From: Symmachiella macrocystis
Lineage (GTDB): Bacteria; Planctomycetota; Planctomycetia; Planctomycetales; Planctomycetaceae
Direction of reading: 5' to 3'
NCBI RefSeq assembly: GCF_007860075.1
Contig: NZ_SJPP01000002.1
Coordinates: 682,001-746,000 of the forward strand
DNA length: 64,000 nucleotides
Each line of letters opens with the position of its first letter. Positions within the stretch are counted from its first letter, which is position 1. The notes under the pieces were generated by a model. The model was not told where the DNA came from and made no database searches. It worked only from the letters and a program-made list of their open reading frames with translations. A program made the translations under genes and the position numbers. Positions 1 to 9,523 of the stretch are shown piece by piece.

Positions 1-1
1 A

Positions 2-1588
2 GCCGCTCAAACGGAAGTCGTCAATGTCCCCGGACGCCCGAAAGGATTTCGTTGGTGGCCGGCGGTTGCGATTTTGGGAATTGCTGCGGTCGTCGAATCG
101 ATTCTCTGGTGGTCGATGTCGGAAAACCGTCCCAACCAGTCGGTTTCGATGTGGCTGACGTCGATGACCGTTTCCTTTTTGTTGCTCATGTGGTGGATGT
201 TCGCCAGTCGACTACGCTGGCGCACGCGATTTGCCGGATTGGGTGTGGTGATCTTATTGGGCATTGCAGCGCGGTACTCCGTTCGTGTCGAGGAATACTC
301 CGGCGCGGTGTTTCCCATGTTGGCATTTCGCTGGACCCCCACCGCCGAAGAGATTGCCGCTGAATATCGAAAAACACATTCCGAAGTCGGCCAGGACGAG
401 AAAAGCGTCCCTATCGAAGAATTGGTCCCGGCGGAAGGCGACGTGACCATCTTTCGCGGAGCGGACCGCACCGGCCACATCGTCGATGCCGGCATTCGCA
501 CGAATTGGGACGAACAACCTCCCCGTGAAATCTGGCGGCATCCCGTTGGCCTCGCTTGGTCCTCATTTATTGTCGTTGACGGACTGGCGTTCACGCAGGA
601 GCAACGCGAAGAAGAGGAAACGGTCGTTTGCTACAGTGCCGAAACCGGGGATGAGATTTGGGCACACACCGACCCCGTGCGTTTTTCAGAAGTGCTGGGC
701 AGCGACGGCCCGCGGGCCACGCCAACCTACTTTGATGGCAAGATCTATACTCAAGGCGCGACCGGCATTTTGAATTGCCTCGACGCACGGACCGGCGAGG
801 TGATTTGGTCGACGAACATTCTCGAAGACGCCGGTGCAAAGGTCTTGTCCTGGGGCATGTCCGGTTCGCCATTGGTCTATGATGACGTAGTGGTGGTTAA
901 TGCCGGCGGCGATGACGCGGGCCTAATCGCCTATCACCGACTAACAGGGGACCGCGTTTGGTCGGCCGGAAATGGGCCAGCTTCCTACAGTTCGCCGCGA
1001 TTGGCCGACATTCAAGGAGAGCGTCAGCTTCTGATTTTTGCCGGCAACGGTTTGTCAGGACATGATCCGGCGACGGGTGAGGAATTGTGGAATTTCCCTT
1101 GGACAACGGGACCTAAGGTCAATGCGGTTCTGCCGTATCCTTTGGATGAGTCGCAAATATTGATTTCGACCGGCTATGGATTGGGAGCGGCGCTGCTGGA
1201 GGTAAAACACGAAGGCCACCAGTGGTCAGCAGAGCAGGTTTGGAAATCGATTCGCCTCAAAGCCAAATTCAACGAGTTCGTGGTCAAAGATGACTACGTT
1301 TACGGTTTGGATGAGGGGATCCTGACCTGTTTGGATCTCAATACAGGCAAACGCGTCTGGAAAGCGGGACGCTACGGATACGGACAAATCCTGCTCGTCG
1401 ATGATCTCCTGCTCATCATCACTGAATCGGGTGAAGTCTTGCTCGTCAAAGCAGAGCCGAAAAAGAGCCAACCACTGGCCCGCTTCCAAGCAATCGAAGG
1501 CAAGACCTGGAATCATGCGACCTTGGTCCGTGGCCGGTTATACGTCCGAAATGCCCGCGAAGCCGCTTGTTACGACATCTCAAAATAA
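2..1588 (+). CDS. membrane-anchored PQQ-type beta-propeller protein (5' end outside window)
   Basis: The reading frame is already open at the left edge, and hydrophobic segments begin before the first internal ATG at 74, so the true start lies upstream. Three N-terminal membrane segments are visible (around WPAVAILGIAAVVESILWW, MWLTSMTVSFLLLMWWMF and AGLGVVILLGIAARY). A PQQ/BamB-like beta-propeller follows, with repeats such as VCYSAETGDEIW, NCLDARTGEVIW and TCLDLNTGKRVW, each a blade ending in Gly-x-x-x-Trp. Such proteins occur widely in Planctomycetes as extracytoplasmic scaffold or sensor proteins. No PQQ-dehydrogenase active-site residues are recognisable, so an enzymatic role is not claimed. 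The exact function is unknown. Confidence 0.85.
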   Translation, partial: AAQTEVVNVPGRPKGFRWWPAVAILGIAAVVESILWWSMSENRPNQSVSMWLTSMTVSFLLLMWWMFASRLRWRTRFAGLGVVILLGIAARYSVRVEEYSGAVFPMLAFRWTPTAEEIAAEYRKTHSEVGQDEKSVPIEELVPAEGDVTIFRGADRTGHIVDAGIRTNWDEQPPREIWRHPVGLAWSSFIVVDGLAFTQEQREEEETVVCYSAETGDEIWAHTDPVRFSEVLGSDGPRATPTYFDGKIYTQGATGILNCLDARTGEVIWSTNILEDAGAKVLSWGMSGSPLVYDDVVVVNAGGDDAGLIAYHRLTGDRVWSAGNGPASYSSPRLADIQGERQLLIFAGNGLSGHDPATGEELWNFPWTTGPKVNAVLPYPLDESQILISTGYGLGAALLEVKHEGHQWSAEQVWKSIRLKAKFNEFVVKDDYVYGLDEGILTCLDLNTGKRVWKAGRYGYGQILLVDDLLLIITESGEVLLVKAEPKKSQPLARFQAIEGKTWNHATLVRGRLYVRNAREAACYDISK

Positions 1589-1846
1589 CGTGTCCCGTCG
1601 GACAGTGATTTCACGGGGGATGCGTTATTCTATCGCGCAAAAGCTCCCAGTCGCTCCCCTCTCAAATGAGAATTCTAAGCGTCTACGGTCTGTAGATTGC
1701 CCTCGCCTCATCTGGTGAAAGCGGTTATCCTCCCGCCCGAGTTACACCTCCTCATCTCATTCCGATTCACAGAGACAACCGCTCCGCGCAACGTGCGCCG
1801 GCAGGCGGTATGTGCCAATAGCCTCTGACACAAGGAAACCCATCCC

Positions 1847-2731
1847 ATGGCGTCCGTCGCAGACCCGCTCCCCCGGATCGGACCGATACATGTCATCGGG
1901 AAGATCACGTTGGTGATCCTGGAAAACGTGGGAGATGTGACGATCTTCTTTACGAAGATCCTCTATTGGATGACAACGCGGCTGCCACGGAAACGCGTCT
2001 TGCTGCCGAGCTTGTATCAAACCGGCGTACTGAGTTTGCCAGTGGTGATCGTGACCGGCGTCTTCATCGGCATGGTACTGGCCATACAGACCTACGACCA
2101 GTTTCGCCTGATGCACATGGAAACCAAGCTCGGCGCAATTATCAATATTTCACTGGTCAAAGAACTCGGTCCGGTCTTGGCGGCCACGATGCTCGCCGGA
2201 CGTGTAGGCAGCGCCCTTGCTGCTGAGTTGGGCACGATGCGGGTGACCGAACAAATCGACGCGCTTTCAGCCATGGGCGCTAACCCGGTGAACTACTTGG
2301 TTGTGCCGCGGTTTTTGGCCTGCTTTACCTTGATCCCGCTGCTGACCATTGTGGCCGATGCAACCGGCATTTTAGGCGGCTGGTTTTTGAGCAGCTATGT
2401 GTTGGATATCAACAGCCACCATTATTGGCATCATGCGATCAGTTATGTCGGGCCGTACGACTTGTTTTGCGGCATGTTTAAGAGCACATTTTTCGGGGCG
2501 GCGATCGCTGTGGTTGCCTGTCATCGAGGTTTTAATTGTACCGCCGGTGCCGAAGGGGTCGGCCGTGCGGCGACGGAGGCGTTTGTCTTTTCCTTCGTCT
2601 TGATCTTAGTCCTGGACTTTGCACTCGGTGCGTTTTTGCAGGCACTTTATTACACGCTTTGGCCCTCCTATGGCGGCGGTGTGGTACTGGAATTCGATCT
2701 GATCAATTCGTGGACTCAATTCGTTTCATAA
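1847..2731 (+). CDS. mlaE: MlaE-family ABC transporter permease
   Basis: This is the inner-membrane permease of an Mla/MCE-type phospholipid or hydrophobic-substrate transporter. The 294 residues are within the normal length for the family and contain the typical MlaE core: [16 protein letters not shown], then [34 protein letters not shown] and the M-G-A-N-P motif. Five to six membrane segments are apparent. It is followed 7 bp later by the ATPase gene and then by the MCE-domain gene, so the three form an operon. Family knowledge places it as the partner of MlaF and MlaD. The direction of transport cannot be read from sequence. Confidence 0.95.
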   Translation: MASVADPLPRIGPIHVIGKITLVILENVGDVTIFFTKILYWMTTRLPRKRVLLPSLYQTGVLSLPVVIVTGVFIGMVLAIQTYDQFRLMHMETKLGAIINISLVKELGPVLAATMLAGRVGSALAAELGTMRVTEQIDALSAMGANPVNYLVVPRFLACFTLIPLLTIVADATGILGGWFLSSYVLDINSHHYWHHAISYVGPYDLFCGMFKSTFFGAAIAVVACHRGFNCTAGAEGVGRAATEAFVFSFVLILVLDFALGAFLQALYYTLWPSYGGGVVLEFDLINSWTQFVS

Positions 2732-2738
2732 GCAGCCC

Positions 2739-3539
2739 ATGACTCGCGAAAGTCCTATTTTAGAACTGCGCAGCGCATCGAAGCAATTCGGTGATCAGCC
2801 CGTGCTGCGCGATGTCAATCTGACGGTCAGTCGCGGCGAAACGTTGGTCGTGATTGGTGAAAGCGGTTGCGGCAAGAGCGTGACCATGAAACTGTTGATC
2901 GGTCTCTTGGATCCCACATCAGGCGAAGCGCTGTTTGAGGACCGTCCACTCAGTGAGCGATCGGAGCGCGAACTGTCTTATGAACGGCAACGCTTTGGTT
3001 ACTTATTTCAAGGGGCGGCGCTGTTTGACAGTTTGAGCGTTTTTGAAAACATCGCCTTTCCGTTGCGGCAAAACACGGCGCTGACCGAAGAAAAAATCCG
3101 CACGATTGTCGAGGAACGGGTCCTGGAGGTTGGGCTTCCGACCTCGGTCTGCGAAAAGAAACCGGCCCATCTTTCCGGCGGGATGAAAAAACGTGTCGGC
3201 CTCGCACGGGCACTAGCATTGGTGCCCGAGATCATGATGTACGACGAACCGACGACCGGTTTGGATCCGATCATGAGCGACGTGATCAACAACCTCATAC
3301 TGCAGACCCGCGTACGCCGACCCGTGACGAGTATTGTTGTCACGCATGATATGAACACCGTCCGCAAGGTGGCGGACCGCGTGGTGATGTTTTATCCGCT
3401 GCCACGATTGGGAGCGGATGAGTCACAGATCATTTTTGAAGGAACTGCCGAGGAGGCGTTTGCCTCATCCGATTCACGGGTGGCGCAGTTTGTTCACGGT
3501 GAAGCAGGTGAGCGGATGCGGGAACTGTCCGTTGCCTGA
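2739..3539 (+). CDS. mlaF: MlaF-type ABC transporter ATP-binding protein
   Basis: This is the cytoplasmic ATPase that powers the MlaE permease. The 266 residues carry a Walker A (GESGCGKS), a Q-loop ([12 protein letters not shown]), an ABC signature ([15 protein letters not shown]), a Walker B followed by the catalytic Glu ([12 protein letters not shown]) and a switch His (VVTHDM). LSGGMKKR is typical of the Mla/Ttg2 subfamily. It starts 7 bp after mlaE, which suggests translational coupling. The C-terminal tail after the switch is about 45 residues, as usual for MlaF. Confidence 0.95.
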   Translation: MTRESPILELRSASKQFGDQPVLRDVNLTVSRGETLVVIGESGCGKSVTMKLLIGLLDPTSGEALFEDRPLSERSERELSYERQRFGYLFQGAALFDSLSVFENIAFPLRQNTALTEEKIRTIVEERVLEVGLPTSVCEKKPAHLSGGMKKRVGLARALALVPEIMMYDEPTTGLDPIMSDVINNLILQTRVRRPVTSIVVTHDMNTVRKVADRVVMFYPLPRLGADESQIIFEGTAEEAFASSDSRVAQFVHGEAGERMRELSVA

Positions 3540-3629
3540 CCAGCAAAGATTATTGCGATCGAAATCGAAACAAACGGATCACACAATTCCGTCAGATCGC
3601 TTTGAATACAGCAGTAGGATGACTGAGAG

Positions 3630-4691
3630 ATGACAGAGCGGCAATTACAATTTCGCGTCGGATTGTTCGTCGTCACAGCATTGGTTGTGGCGACGGCGTT
3701 GATGTTTACATTCGGCGAGATGCGACGGCTCTTTCAAAAGTCCTACACACTGGCCGTCCGTTTTGACGACGCACCCGGCGTTCAAGAATTGACCCCCGTC
3801 CGTAAAAACGGCATCACCATCGGGCAAGTCGGGTCCGTGACCTTCGATGAAAAACGTGGCGGCGTAACCGTGACGATCGAGGTCAATGAACAATACAGAT
3901 TGCGTCGTGACAGCCAAGCACGGCTGACGCAATCGCTCTTGGGTGACGCGAGTATCGAATTTACACCTGGCAAAAGCCCGCAATACTATAAACCCGGCGA
4001 CGTCCTGGTCGGCGAACCGGCCGTCGATGTGATGAAAATCGTTGAGCGGCTCGAGGAGACCATGGGCAAGACCATGGAGTCCTTTGAAGCAACAAGCGCC
4101 GAGTGGAGAAAAGTGGGCGAAAACGTCAACAACCTTGTCGATACCAATCGAGGCAACATCGAAACGGTTGTGGAGCGCGCCGCTGAATCGTTGCATGAAT
4201 TCACTATCACGCTCAACAACGCCAATCAGATTGTCGGGAATCCCGAAAATCAACGAAACATCGAACGCGCCGTCGCTGCTCTCCCAACGATGGTCGAAGA
4301 AACGCGCGACGCCATCGCTGCCGTGAAAATGGCAGTCGGCAGGGCGGATGAAAATCTTGAGAACCTGTCCCACGTCACTAGGCCGCTGGCCCTACGCAGC
4401 CACAAAATTGTGATGAGCCTCGACAGTTCGGTCGTTAAGTTGGATAAGTTGATGACCGAATTAAACCAGTTTTCCCAAATGGCGAATTCCGAAGATGGCT
4501 CGCTCAAGAAATTCGTTGCTGATCCGGAACTGTATGATAACTTGAATCACACAGCGAAATTGATGAGCGTGATGCTCCGCAACCTAGAGCCGGCCATGCG
4601 CGACCTAAGAGTCTTCGCCGACAAAATCGCCCGGCATCCGGAAAAGATCGGCCTCGGCGGAGCACTCAAAGGCAGCTCCGGCCTGAAATAA
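3630..4691 (+). CDS. mlaD: MlaD/MCE-domain substrate-binding protein
   Basis: This is a membrane-anchored MCE protein that would bind and pass lipids between the permease and the outer layers. One N-terminal transmembrane helix (about residues 8-27, VGLFVVTALVVATALMF) is followed by an MCE domain (about 35-115, with PVRKNGITIGQVGSV). A long helical region follows (about 120-330), predicted to form the extended helix bundle or coiled coil of long MCE proteins. It lies 90 bp after mlaF and completes the operon. No MlaC or MlaB homologue is adjacent. At 353 residues it is longer than E. coli MlaD and closer to PqiB/Mce-like lengths. Confidence 0.92.
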   Translation: MTERQLQFRVGLFVVTALVVATALMFTFGEMRRLFQKSYTLAVRFDDAPGVQELTPVRKNGITIGQVGSVTFDEKRGGVTVTIEVNEQYRLRRDSQARLTQSLLGDASIEFTPGKSPQYYKPGDVLVGEPAVDVMKIVERLEETMGKTMESFEATSAEWRKVGENVNNLVDTNRGNIETVVERAAESLHEFTITLNNANQIVGNPENQRNIERAVAALPTMVEETRDAIAAVKMAVGRADENLENLSHVTRPLALRSHKIVMSLDSSVVKLDKLMTELNQFSQMANSEDGSLKKFVADPELYDNLNHTAKLMSVMLRNLEPAMRDLRVFADKIARHPEKIGLGGALKGSSGLK

Positions 4692-4950
4692 AATGGTCCT
4701 CGCCTGAATTTCGCCTCTGGGGAAGAACTGGAGGCTGAGGACGTTTTCGTATGAATTGACATTGTTCCTTGGTGAGAACGGTGCCATACTTTCAGTGACT
4801 TGTTGCTATGAATACCGCTTCCCCCTTGGTTGATATCCAAAACGGGAGCCGTACCTTATTATCAGCATTTCAATCAATTTAAAAACACGCCCTAAAGCGC
4901 AATGTTCTCTCTGCATCGATAAACAGAAACGGCCTGGTGGAGTAAAGGGA

Positions 4951-5112
4951 ATGAATGGCCTCGTTATCTTCCTCGTCGTCTTTTTCGTTTTCATGCTTGT
5001 CTGGAATTTTATTGGGTGGCTGATTGTCATCGTTCATGGGGGCAACTCAATAGAATCACATTTCTTATCAGTGTTCGGACCATTCGCGTATTTCTTCGTT
5101 CGTAGACGTTGA
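4951..5112 (+). CDS. small hydrophobic membrane protein (53 aa)
   Basis: This short frame has an ATG preceded by AAAGGGA, a usable ribosome binding site, although the spacing is tight. The product starts MNGLVIFLVVFFVFMLVWNF and continues with another hydrophobic stretch (IGWLIVIVHGG). It ends in a basic FVRRR tail, giving one long or two short membrane helices. The composition is strongly hydrophobic and the basic end fits positive-inside topology. No family is recognised. It is isolated, about 260 bp after mlaD, and could in principle be a chance hydrophobic frame. Confidence 0.45.
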   Translation: MNGLVIFLVVFFVFMLVWNFIGWLIVIVHGGNSIESHFLSVFGPFAYFFVRRR

Positions 5113-5473
5113 TAAAGATTCGGTCGACACACTGGAGGTTACTCCGAAAGTCCCGTTTTCATGCAAACGGACCTTGGACGTAGAGCTAACCACATCCAAT
5201 CCCGAATCACTTCTCAACTCCGATGATCAGCTCGCTCGTGATGGCAGAGGCCACTTGATCGGCAGCGTAAACGGTGGTCAATGGAGAGGCCCTTGAGTTA
5301 TTTCGAGGGATGCCCCGATTGAGCTAATCGGAACAGTCATCGTAAATGCGTCGTGACGCTCTATTTCTGTACACGACGATTGATACCTAATGCTGGCGTT
5401 GCATTAGAATTGTCCCCGCGAGTCGACGCGCCGCACCGTGGGGTCCAAGGGCTGAAGAGGATTCGTCGAGAGG
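5113..5473. other. 361 bp without a recognisable gene
   Basis: This stretch lies between the small membrane protein and the convergent PEGA lipoprotein gene. Only short frames without credible ribosome binding sites are present. No terminator with a U-run or RNA gene was seen. Confidence 0.5.
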
Positions 5474-5896
5474 TTACTCGGGAATCTGAGCGGCGTTGCG
5501 GAGTTCCCAGCCGCGGTTCAGAATGTCATCCTGCGGTTCAATCCTCAGCGGTTCGAGTTGGTAGTTGAACTCGTGCCGGTTGTTGATCTTTGCTGGACTT
5601 AAGTTATCGGCGAAGAATTCAAACGGCAGGTATTGGTACCAAGGTTTGCGAACCGGCTGGAATACGGTGGCCGTCTCATAACCATCTTTGACCAAAGTGA
5701 TTTCGCGCGTCCCGTAATACGTGAAATCAGTCGATACGGGCGTAAAGCCGATTTCCTTATCTTCCAAAAACACGCGGGCACCCGGCGGGTTGCTACGGAT
5801 TGTCATCCGTCGATGTACACATCCGCTCAACACACAAGTGAGCAGCAATGCACACGTCAAGCAAGCCAACGGTCGTATCGGGGGAGAACTAGGCAC
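5474..5896 (-). CDS. PEGA-domain lipoprotein
   Basis: This is a predicted secreted lipoprotein of about 140 residues. The start chosen is the GTG at 5896, which leaves a short signal (PLACLTCALLLTCVLSGC) with a lipobox Cys; the frame is open farther upstream to 6010, but that part lacks signal character. After the Cys comes a PEGA-like unit (MTIRSNPPGARVFLEDKEIG, then TPVSTDFTYYGTREITLVKDGYE). PEGA domains are surface or S-layer-type beta modules of unknown ligand. It stands alone, convergent with the preceding region. Function beyond an envelope location is unknown. Confidence 0.8.
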   Translation of the reverse strand: MPSSPPIRPLACLTCALLLTCVLSGCVHRRMTIRSNPPGARVFLEDKEIGFTPVSTDFTYYGTREITLVKDGYETATVFQPVRKPWYQYLPFEFFADNLSPAKINNRHEFNYQLEPLRIEPQDDILNRGWELRNAAQIPE

Positions 5897-6148
5897 GGTC
5901 GCCAAGATGTATGAGAAGCTAAGTGATCTGAGAGAGGATAGATCCCCGGACCGGGAATCGGTGCGGAAACATCCGCGGCGGATTCTAGCCGGATGCCCCA
6001 AACCTGCCAAGAGGTTTCACGCCCAGAATTGGCCCACACGTTTTAAGACGGAAAGATTTTAGTGTGATTTGACGGCGGCGGGGACAGGATACCCATCTCA
6101 ATTGATCATGCCCCAAATGCGACCGCCGCCTCCGCCCCAACCGTGATA

Positions 6149-8179
6149 CTAGCGGAACGGGTCGAATTGGATTCCCAGTTCCGCATAAAACGCTTTCAAG
6201 TCCACCAGTTCACTGCGAACGCGCTCACTCGGTTTAACAAATCTGACCGTATTGGGAGCAACCAGGGCGGCGAGTTGTTTGATGTCGTGCTCAAGGAGCA
6301 GGCCGAAACAAAACAACTCCGGTGATTCGGTGACTTGCCGGTTTTCCTCGACGACTTGTTGCAAGCTGCCGAGTGAATCATGGAGTTCGACACCACTGAT
6401 AACCGAGTCGTTCAATGCAGCTGCTGCCAAGGCAACCACGCTTGTGCGATGTCCCACTGCAACCACTTTGACGCGGCGGACGTTGTCCTTAGCGGCCGTC
6501 CAACGTGCCACGGCGGCAACTTGCGACGCTTGAATTCCCAACGGTCTCTCCCCGACCGCTGAGACCAACAGCGCAAACAGATAGTCGCGATTTTTGATTT
6601 TCGATTCCCCAAAGAAAAATGGATCCACCGCAATCACACGGTTGTTCGCCGCTAACAGTTCCTCCACTTGCGGCGTCAATGAGCCGCGTCCTGCATCGCC
6701 GATGATAATCACCGTGCGTTGAGGCGTCCCGCGCACCAATTCCACTGCTGGAACGGTCCAAGCGTCGCCGATTTTGAACTGCCAAAAAGTGCCTTGTGTT
6801 GCGGCGACTTCCTGCTGCCCCACCGCTTCGGCCTGAACATCATACTTGGGAAACCGCAGGACTTGTCGCAGCCGTGCCCGCTTGGTCCGTTGCCATCCGG
6901 CAGCCGCCCCTGCAGAAGTGGGCAGTACGCTATCACGGGGAAGGGATTGCATTTCGGCGACGGCCAGTGCATGCAAATTCAGATTGTTGTCCGGTAGCGG
7001 GACCATCAACTCATCGGCCGATAACACTTCGTCTTCACAGGGAATTTCGTCGGCATCGTAGGCTGCATCATCCGGATAAAAATGCCGACCGAGAAACGCA
7101 TACAACTGCTGCCGGTTGTCTAATTCATAATTATGCGTGCCGGGGTCGGTGTTGATGTGTGATTGCAGATTGTCAGGTTTACCATACAATTTGAAAATCG
7201 GTTCCGCTGCCTGCACGAGCGGCGGCAAGGCGTATCCCGCGCGGAAACAGCAATTGTCCTGATCGTTGTAGGTCAAAAGGGTCGGCCGCGGTGCCCGCAT
7301 GGCGGTCAGCACCGAATAGTCCGCCGTCACCGCCAAGTCGACGGGAGTTTGCTCCGAGTCCCCCAGGTCCGACAGATAGCGCGCGCGGGTATGAAAACTC
7401 GAATACCCCGCGACAGGATCCGCCAAGGTCACCCGCTCATCGAGCGCGCTGATTTGAATCGTTTGACAACCACCCCCGGAAAGCCCCGTCACAGCCACCC
7501 GCTCAGGATCCGCATGCTCGTGCGACAAAAGAACGTCCAAAGCCCGTTTCATCGACAAATAAAACGCGCCATATCCACTGGTGCCGCACAGGTCGATTTG
7601 ATTGAGCCGGTAATGCACGAAATTGTCGGTCCGCAACTGTCCCATGCCAAACCATTCGACATTCAATGCAATCATGCCCCGCTTGGCTTGGTTGATGCAG
7701 CGGATTTGTTTGTACGGTGCCGCTTTGCCATTGCCATCATGCCCGTTGACATTCATTATCACCGGCACGCGGCCTTCCAGGTTATCCGGCAGGTAGAGCA
7801 GGGCAGGGATCCACAGCCCCGGGACTGCCTCGTAGCGGAGTTTGCGTATCGAATATCCCGGCTCACCGTCGATCGTGTCGAAGTACTCCACTCCTAACTC
7901 CGCATCGCGCCACTGTGCGGCGCTACCCCGATAGATCACCTCCGCAAACGTCGCCTGCCGTTGCCGCTGAACGAACGCTTCCCACTCGGCGATTGTTTCC
8001 ACCTCCGGCATGGGCATCACCCGCGCATCCGTGAATTCCATCACTTCGTCCTGGCTCAGCTCGGCGCCAATGATCGGTTTTGTCAACAGCGACTGCAGGC
8101 CAGGTTCATCCTCAGCCATCGCCGCACGGCTCAAAAGGATCAAACAAACCGAGAGAAATGTCGTATATCGAAGTACCAT
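6149..8179 (-). CDS. secreted alpha/beta hydrolase (acetyl xylan esterase-like)
   Basis: The chosen start, ATG at 8179, follows GAGG by 8 bp; a GTG six bases upstream is also in frame. A signal peptide (MVLRYTTFLSVCLILLSRAAMAED) points to export. The first half has the hydrolase core: VPVIMNVNGHDGNGKA, then a nucleophile elbow VTGLSGGGCQ, and further on TLLTYNDQDNCCF and a His in DPGTHNYELD. The family resembles dienelactone hydrolase/acetyl xylan esterase proteins common in Planctomycetes, often in sugar- or sulfate-ester breakdown. The 676-residue length includes a second, less conserved hydrolase-like half (about 430-676). Substrate is unknown. Confidence 0.85.
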   Translation of the reverse strand: MVLRYTTFLSVCLILLSRAAMAEDEPGLQSLLTKPIIGAELSQDEVMEFTDARVMPMPEVETIAEWEAFVQRQRQATFAEVIYRGSAAQWRDAELGVEYFDTIDGEPGYSIRKLRYEAVPGLWIPALLYLPDNLEGRVPVIMNVNGHDGNGKAAPYKQIRCINQAKRGMIALNVEWFGMGQLRTDNFVHYRLNQIDLCGTSGYGAFYLSMKRALDVLLSHEHADPERVAVTGLSGGGCQTIQISALDERVTLADPVAGYSSFHTRARYLSDLGDSEQTPVDLAVTADYSVLTAMRAPRPTLLTYNDQDNCCFRAGYALPPLVQAAEPIFKLYGKPDNLQSHINTDPGTHNYELDNRQQLYAFLGRHFYPDDAAYDADEIPCEDEVLSADELMVPLPDNNLNLHALAVAEMQSLPRDSVLPTSAGAAAGWQRTKRARLRQVLRFPKYDVQAEAVGQQEVAATQGTFWQFKIGDAWTVPAVELVRGTPQRTVIIIGDAGRGSLTPQVEELLAANNRVIAVDPFFFGESKIKNRDYLFALLVSAVGERPLGIQASQVAAVARWTAAKDNVRRVKVVAVGHRTSVVALAAAALNDSVISGVELHDSLGSLQQVVEENRQVTESPELFCFGLLLEHDIKQLAALVAPNTVRFVKPSERVRSELVDLKAFYAELGIQFDPFR

Positions 8180-8566
8180 CACCACAACCTCATTCAGTGT
8201 CTCTACAGAAGGAATTCATCAAAGCGGTGTGTGCGCCCCCAAATCACCCCACACAGCCGAGTATAACCCGTTGCCTAGGCCATCGTCACGCAGGAACCGA
8301 CTCCCGAGTGCGACAATCGCGGGAATTCTGTTTACACTGAAGGGACAGTTCGAAGGTCGAGAAGCCCGTGTACAACAATGCGTTATCGTGTCCAAGGTCG
8401 ACGAGAGACATGCGTCAGCGTGCCGACCATGCTTCCAGTAATAAAAAAATGCATTGCCGTGTTATAGTAGGGAAATTGCTCGTCCGACCTAGAAAGTTGC
8501 GTTGAGACACACGCAACCGGCTTGGAACAGACAATACCTCATTCCGCGTCCCGAAGGACTTTATTC
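8180..8566. other. divergent intergenic region
   Basis: This 387 bp region separates the divergent hydrolase and phosphoesterase genes and should hold both promoters. An A-rich patch (about 8441-8450) and a TATAGT-like hexamer at 8463-8468 could be part of the rightward promoter, but no good -35 partner is visible. Nothing else is supported. Confidence 0.4.
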
Positions 8567-9523
8567 ATGAATCGACGTGAATTACTGCAATCCCTGGCTG
8601 TGGGATCTGGAGCGGCTTTATTATCTTCTGGAATTGGCACACCGTTGTTGGCGGCCGATTCATCGATGCCCCGCAAGCGGACCGCGCGGTTAGCGCACCT
8701 GACCGATATCCACCTCAACGAAAAACGCTCCGCTGCGGACGGCCTGACCAAAGCGCTGCGGCATGTGCAGGCGCTCGATGATCCTCCCGAATTGCTCATC
8801 AACGGCGGCGACGCGATTTACGACGGACTGGCGGTCGACCGCAGCCACTTAGAAAGTCAATGGGCGCTGTGGAAGAACACCTGGAAAGCCGAGTGCGCGC
8901 TGCCGGTCAAACATTGCTTGGGCAATCACGATGTCTGGGGTTGGGACAAGCCCGGGAGCAAAACAACCGGCAACGAACCAGGCTGGGGCAAGCAGTACAG
9001 TCTGGATCAACTGGGACTAGAGCGAGGTTATTATGGTTTCAACGTTGGCGGTTGGCGAATATTGGTACTCGATTCCATGACCGCTGATAACGAGACCGTC
9101 TACCGCGGCGAATTGGATGCGGCTCAATTCGCGTGGTTGAAAAACGAACTGACCACCACGCCCGCCACCACCCCCATCGCAATCATCTCACACATTCCGA
9201 TCGTCACGGTGGGCGGCTTGGAATTTCAAGAGCACGTCAAACAAGACCCCCGCAAACGCCGCATGTTGTCGCACCAAGACGCAACAGCCTTGGTGCACCT
9301 GTTCCGCAAGCATACCAACATCAAACTCTGCCTCAGCGGGCATACACATTTGACCGAGCGGATTTCGTTTTCAGGCATCGACTTCGTCAACAGCGGCGCC
9401 GTCTGCGGGTTGTGGTGGAAAGGAGACCATTACCATACCGACGAGGGCTACAACGTGATCGACCTGTACGACGATGGGACGTTTGGGACGGAATACAAGA
9501 GCTACGGCTGGACGGTGGGTTGA
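8567..9523 (+). CDS. Tat-exported calcineurin-like metallophosphoesterase
   Basis: The start ATG at 8567 gives MNRRELLQSLAVGSGAALLS, a twin-arginine-like signal; an in-frame TTG at 8522 is less likely. The body has the metallophosphoesterase metal motifs in order: LTDIHLNE (D-x-H), NGGDAIYDG (GGD), CLGNHDVWG (GNHD), SHIPI (H) and SGHTHLTE (GHxH). This is the full binuclear metal site. Such proteins hydrolyse phosphomonoesters or phosphodiesters in the periplasm. The gene is convergent with the DUF4132 gene and their 3' ends overlap by 22 bp. Confidence 0.9.
   Translation: MNRRELLQSLAVGSGAALLSSGIGTPLLAADSSMPRKRTARLAHLTDIHLNEKRSAADGLTKALRHVQALDDPPELLINGGDAIYDGLAVDRSHLESQWALWKNTWKAECALPVKHCLGNHDVWGWDKPGSKTTGNEPGWGKQYSLDQLGLERGYYGFNVGGWRILVLDSMTADNETVYRGELDAAQFAWLKNELTTTPATTPIAIISHIPIVTVGGLEFQEHVKQDPRKRRMLSHQDATALVHLFRKHTNIKLCLSGHTHLTERISFSGIDFVNSGAVCGLWWKGDHYHTDEGYNVIDLYDDGTFGTEYKSYGWTVG

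Noticed and set aside
3645-4373. 242-codon frame antisense to mlaD
   Set aside because: Composition follows the complementary codons of mlaD; no independent evidence.
7163-7897. 244-codon frame antisense to the hydrolase gene
   Set aside because: Shadow of a gene with a recognised nucleophile elbow; no protein family visible.
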